DNA of 23,371 nucleotides from Firmicutes bacterium CAG:95 (lineage in GTDB: Bacteria > Bacillota > Clostridia > Lachnospirales > Lachnospiraceae): positions 42,434 to 65,804 of the forward strand of contig FR902916.1 of the NCBI GenBank assembly GCA_000438155.1. Direction: 5' to 3'. Below the pieces are notes generated by a model. That model saw nothing but the letters and a program-made list of their open reading frames with translations, did no database searches and was not told the DNA's origin. Below, in pieces: positions 22,846 through 23,371 of the stretch; within the stretch, counting starts at the first letter, position 1; each line of letters opens with the position of its first letter. The translations under genes were made by a program, and so were the position numbers.

Positions 22846-23346
22846 TCAGTCCTCCTTAATTTCAAACACTATAGGTAAATGATCACTAATTCTTTTGTCC
22901 GGATGCCCATTGCCATCTAATAAAAACCTTGTTTTTGTTTCTTTTATTATTCTAAGACTATCTTCCACAAAACGTGCTCTTAATGCTGGGCGAATAATAA
23001 CTTGATCATATATATTCCAATATGTATTAATCGGGTCATTTCCAGCATAATAATATGTTCCATATGGCTCTTGTGCATCTCCAAGTAAATTCCACATAGG
23101 ATTATAAAACATATAAAACTCTTTTCCAGCGATTACTCTTGATTTTCTTTTTGCCTCTTCGTATATTGGAAGTCCATGAAAGTATTTTGCGTTAATAAGC
23201 CCTGGATCATATGGATTTATGTTAAAATCACCAACTACAATCGTATTTTCTGACTGTAGTTCTTGCTCTACATCTTGGATGTCTTTTATAATCTGATCAA
23301 TATGAATTTCTCTAATCTCTTCGTGACTTGAATATATTTTACTAAG
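22846..23346 (-). pseudogene. C-terminal part of an endonuclease/exonuclease/phosphatase (EEP) family protein; 5' end missing or disrupted
   Basis: The open frame of about 166 codons begins LSKIYSSHEEIREIH without a start codon; the first Met is 78 codons in (23112), after conserved sequence, so that Met is not the true start. NTIVVGDFNINPYD carries the metal-binding GDFN motif of EEP nucleases, YYYAGNDPINTYWNIYDQVI supplies the D-Q/W region and ISDHLPIVFEI the terminal SDH motif with catalytic Asp-His. Upstream in the same frame a TGA lies at 23347-23349, so the N-terminal half is absent, frameshifted, or lost at a junction or sequence end. It is immediately followed by the 191-residue gene. 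DNase-I-like nuclease is inferred; inositol phosphatase or other EEP activities are possible. Confidence 0.72.
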
Positions 23347-23354
23347 TCAGCAAC

Positions 23355-23371
23355 CACCAGTTCAACTGGTG
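23355..23371. repeat. 17-base palindrome at the window end
   Basis: CACCAGTT, one base, AACTGGTG are exact 8-base inverted arms ending on the last base. It lies just beyond the break in the EEP reading frame. It could be the end of a mobile element, a recombination site, or a fold-back artefact at a contig end. Confidence 0.6.

Noticed and set aside
1..23371. tRNA or rRNA genes, insertion sequences or integrases
   Set aside because: No cloverleaf, rRNA segment, transposase or integrase motif was recognised on either strand.

Overview
The window looks like chromosomal DNA of an anaerobic low-to-moderate GC Bacillota, most likely a Lachnospiraceae-type clostridium. Reasons: the cobalt-early (anaerobic) cobalamin pathway with a CbiK-type chelatase, lipoprotein signal peptides with lipoboxes, strong GGAGG-type ribosome binding sites, and a GPH-symporter / GH3 / AraC sugar module. 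This assignment is from gene content and style only.

Region 1 (1-17153, all minus strand) is one very long cobalamin operon. It starts at a sigma-A-like promoter (17125-17153), followed by a cobalamin riboswitch with a clear B12 box (16915-16931) and an intrinsic terminator with a competing antiterminator segment. In transcription order the genes are: an exported lipoprotein form of the cobaltochelatase CbiK; an unassigned beta-rich lipoprotein; a BtuF-like lipoprotein; a BtuC-like permease; a BtuD-like ATPase with an extra C-terminal domain; cbiP, cobT, cobU, cobS, a short CobU-like protein, cobC; then, after a 203-base gap with repeats, cbiB, cobD, cbiC, cbiD, cbiF and cbiG, which runs off the window. 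Uptake, nucleotide-loop assembly and corrin-ring synthesis are therefore apparently under one B12-sensing switch. CbiL, CbiH, CbiJ, CbiE, CbiT and CbiA are not in the window and may lie beyond position 1. Many genes are coupled by ATGA/GTGA overlaps.

Region 2 (17150-21843) is a carbohydrate module: a GPH-family symporter and a GH3 glycosidase (overlapping, minus strand), with a divergent AraC-family regulator on the plus strand. No terminator is visible between the symporter and the cobalamin riboswitch, and the operon promoter overlaps the symporter's last codons.

Region 3 (21844-23371) is visibly more AT-rich. It has 424 bases without a gene but with several hairpins, then a tight two-gene unit on the minus strand: a truncated endonuclease/exonuclease/phosphatase (EEP) protein and an unrecognised 191-residue protein. 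The EEP reading frame breaks 25 bases from the window end, next to a perfect 17-base palindrome.

Most notable for follow-up: the cell-surface chelatase plus partner lipoprotein in a B12 operon; the extra domain on the ATPase; recurring 13-16 base tandem repeats in or at the ends of three cobalamin genes; and the AT-rich EEP/191-residue unit.
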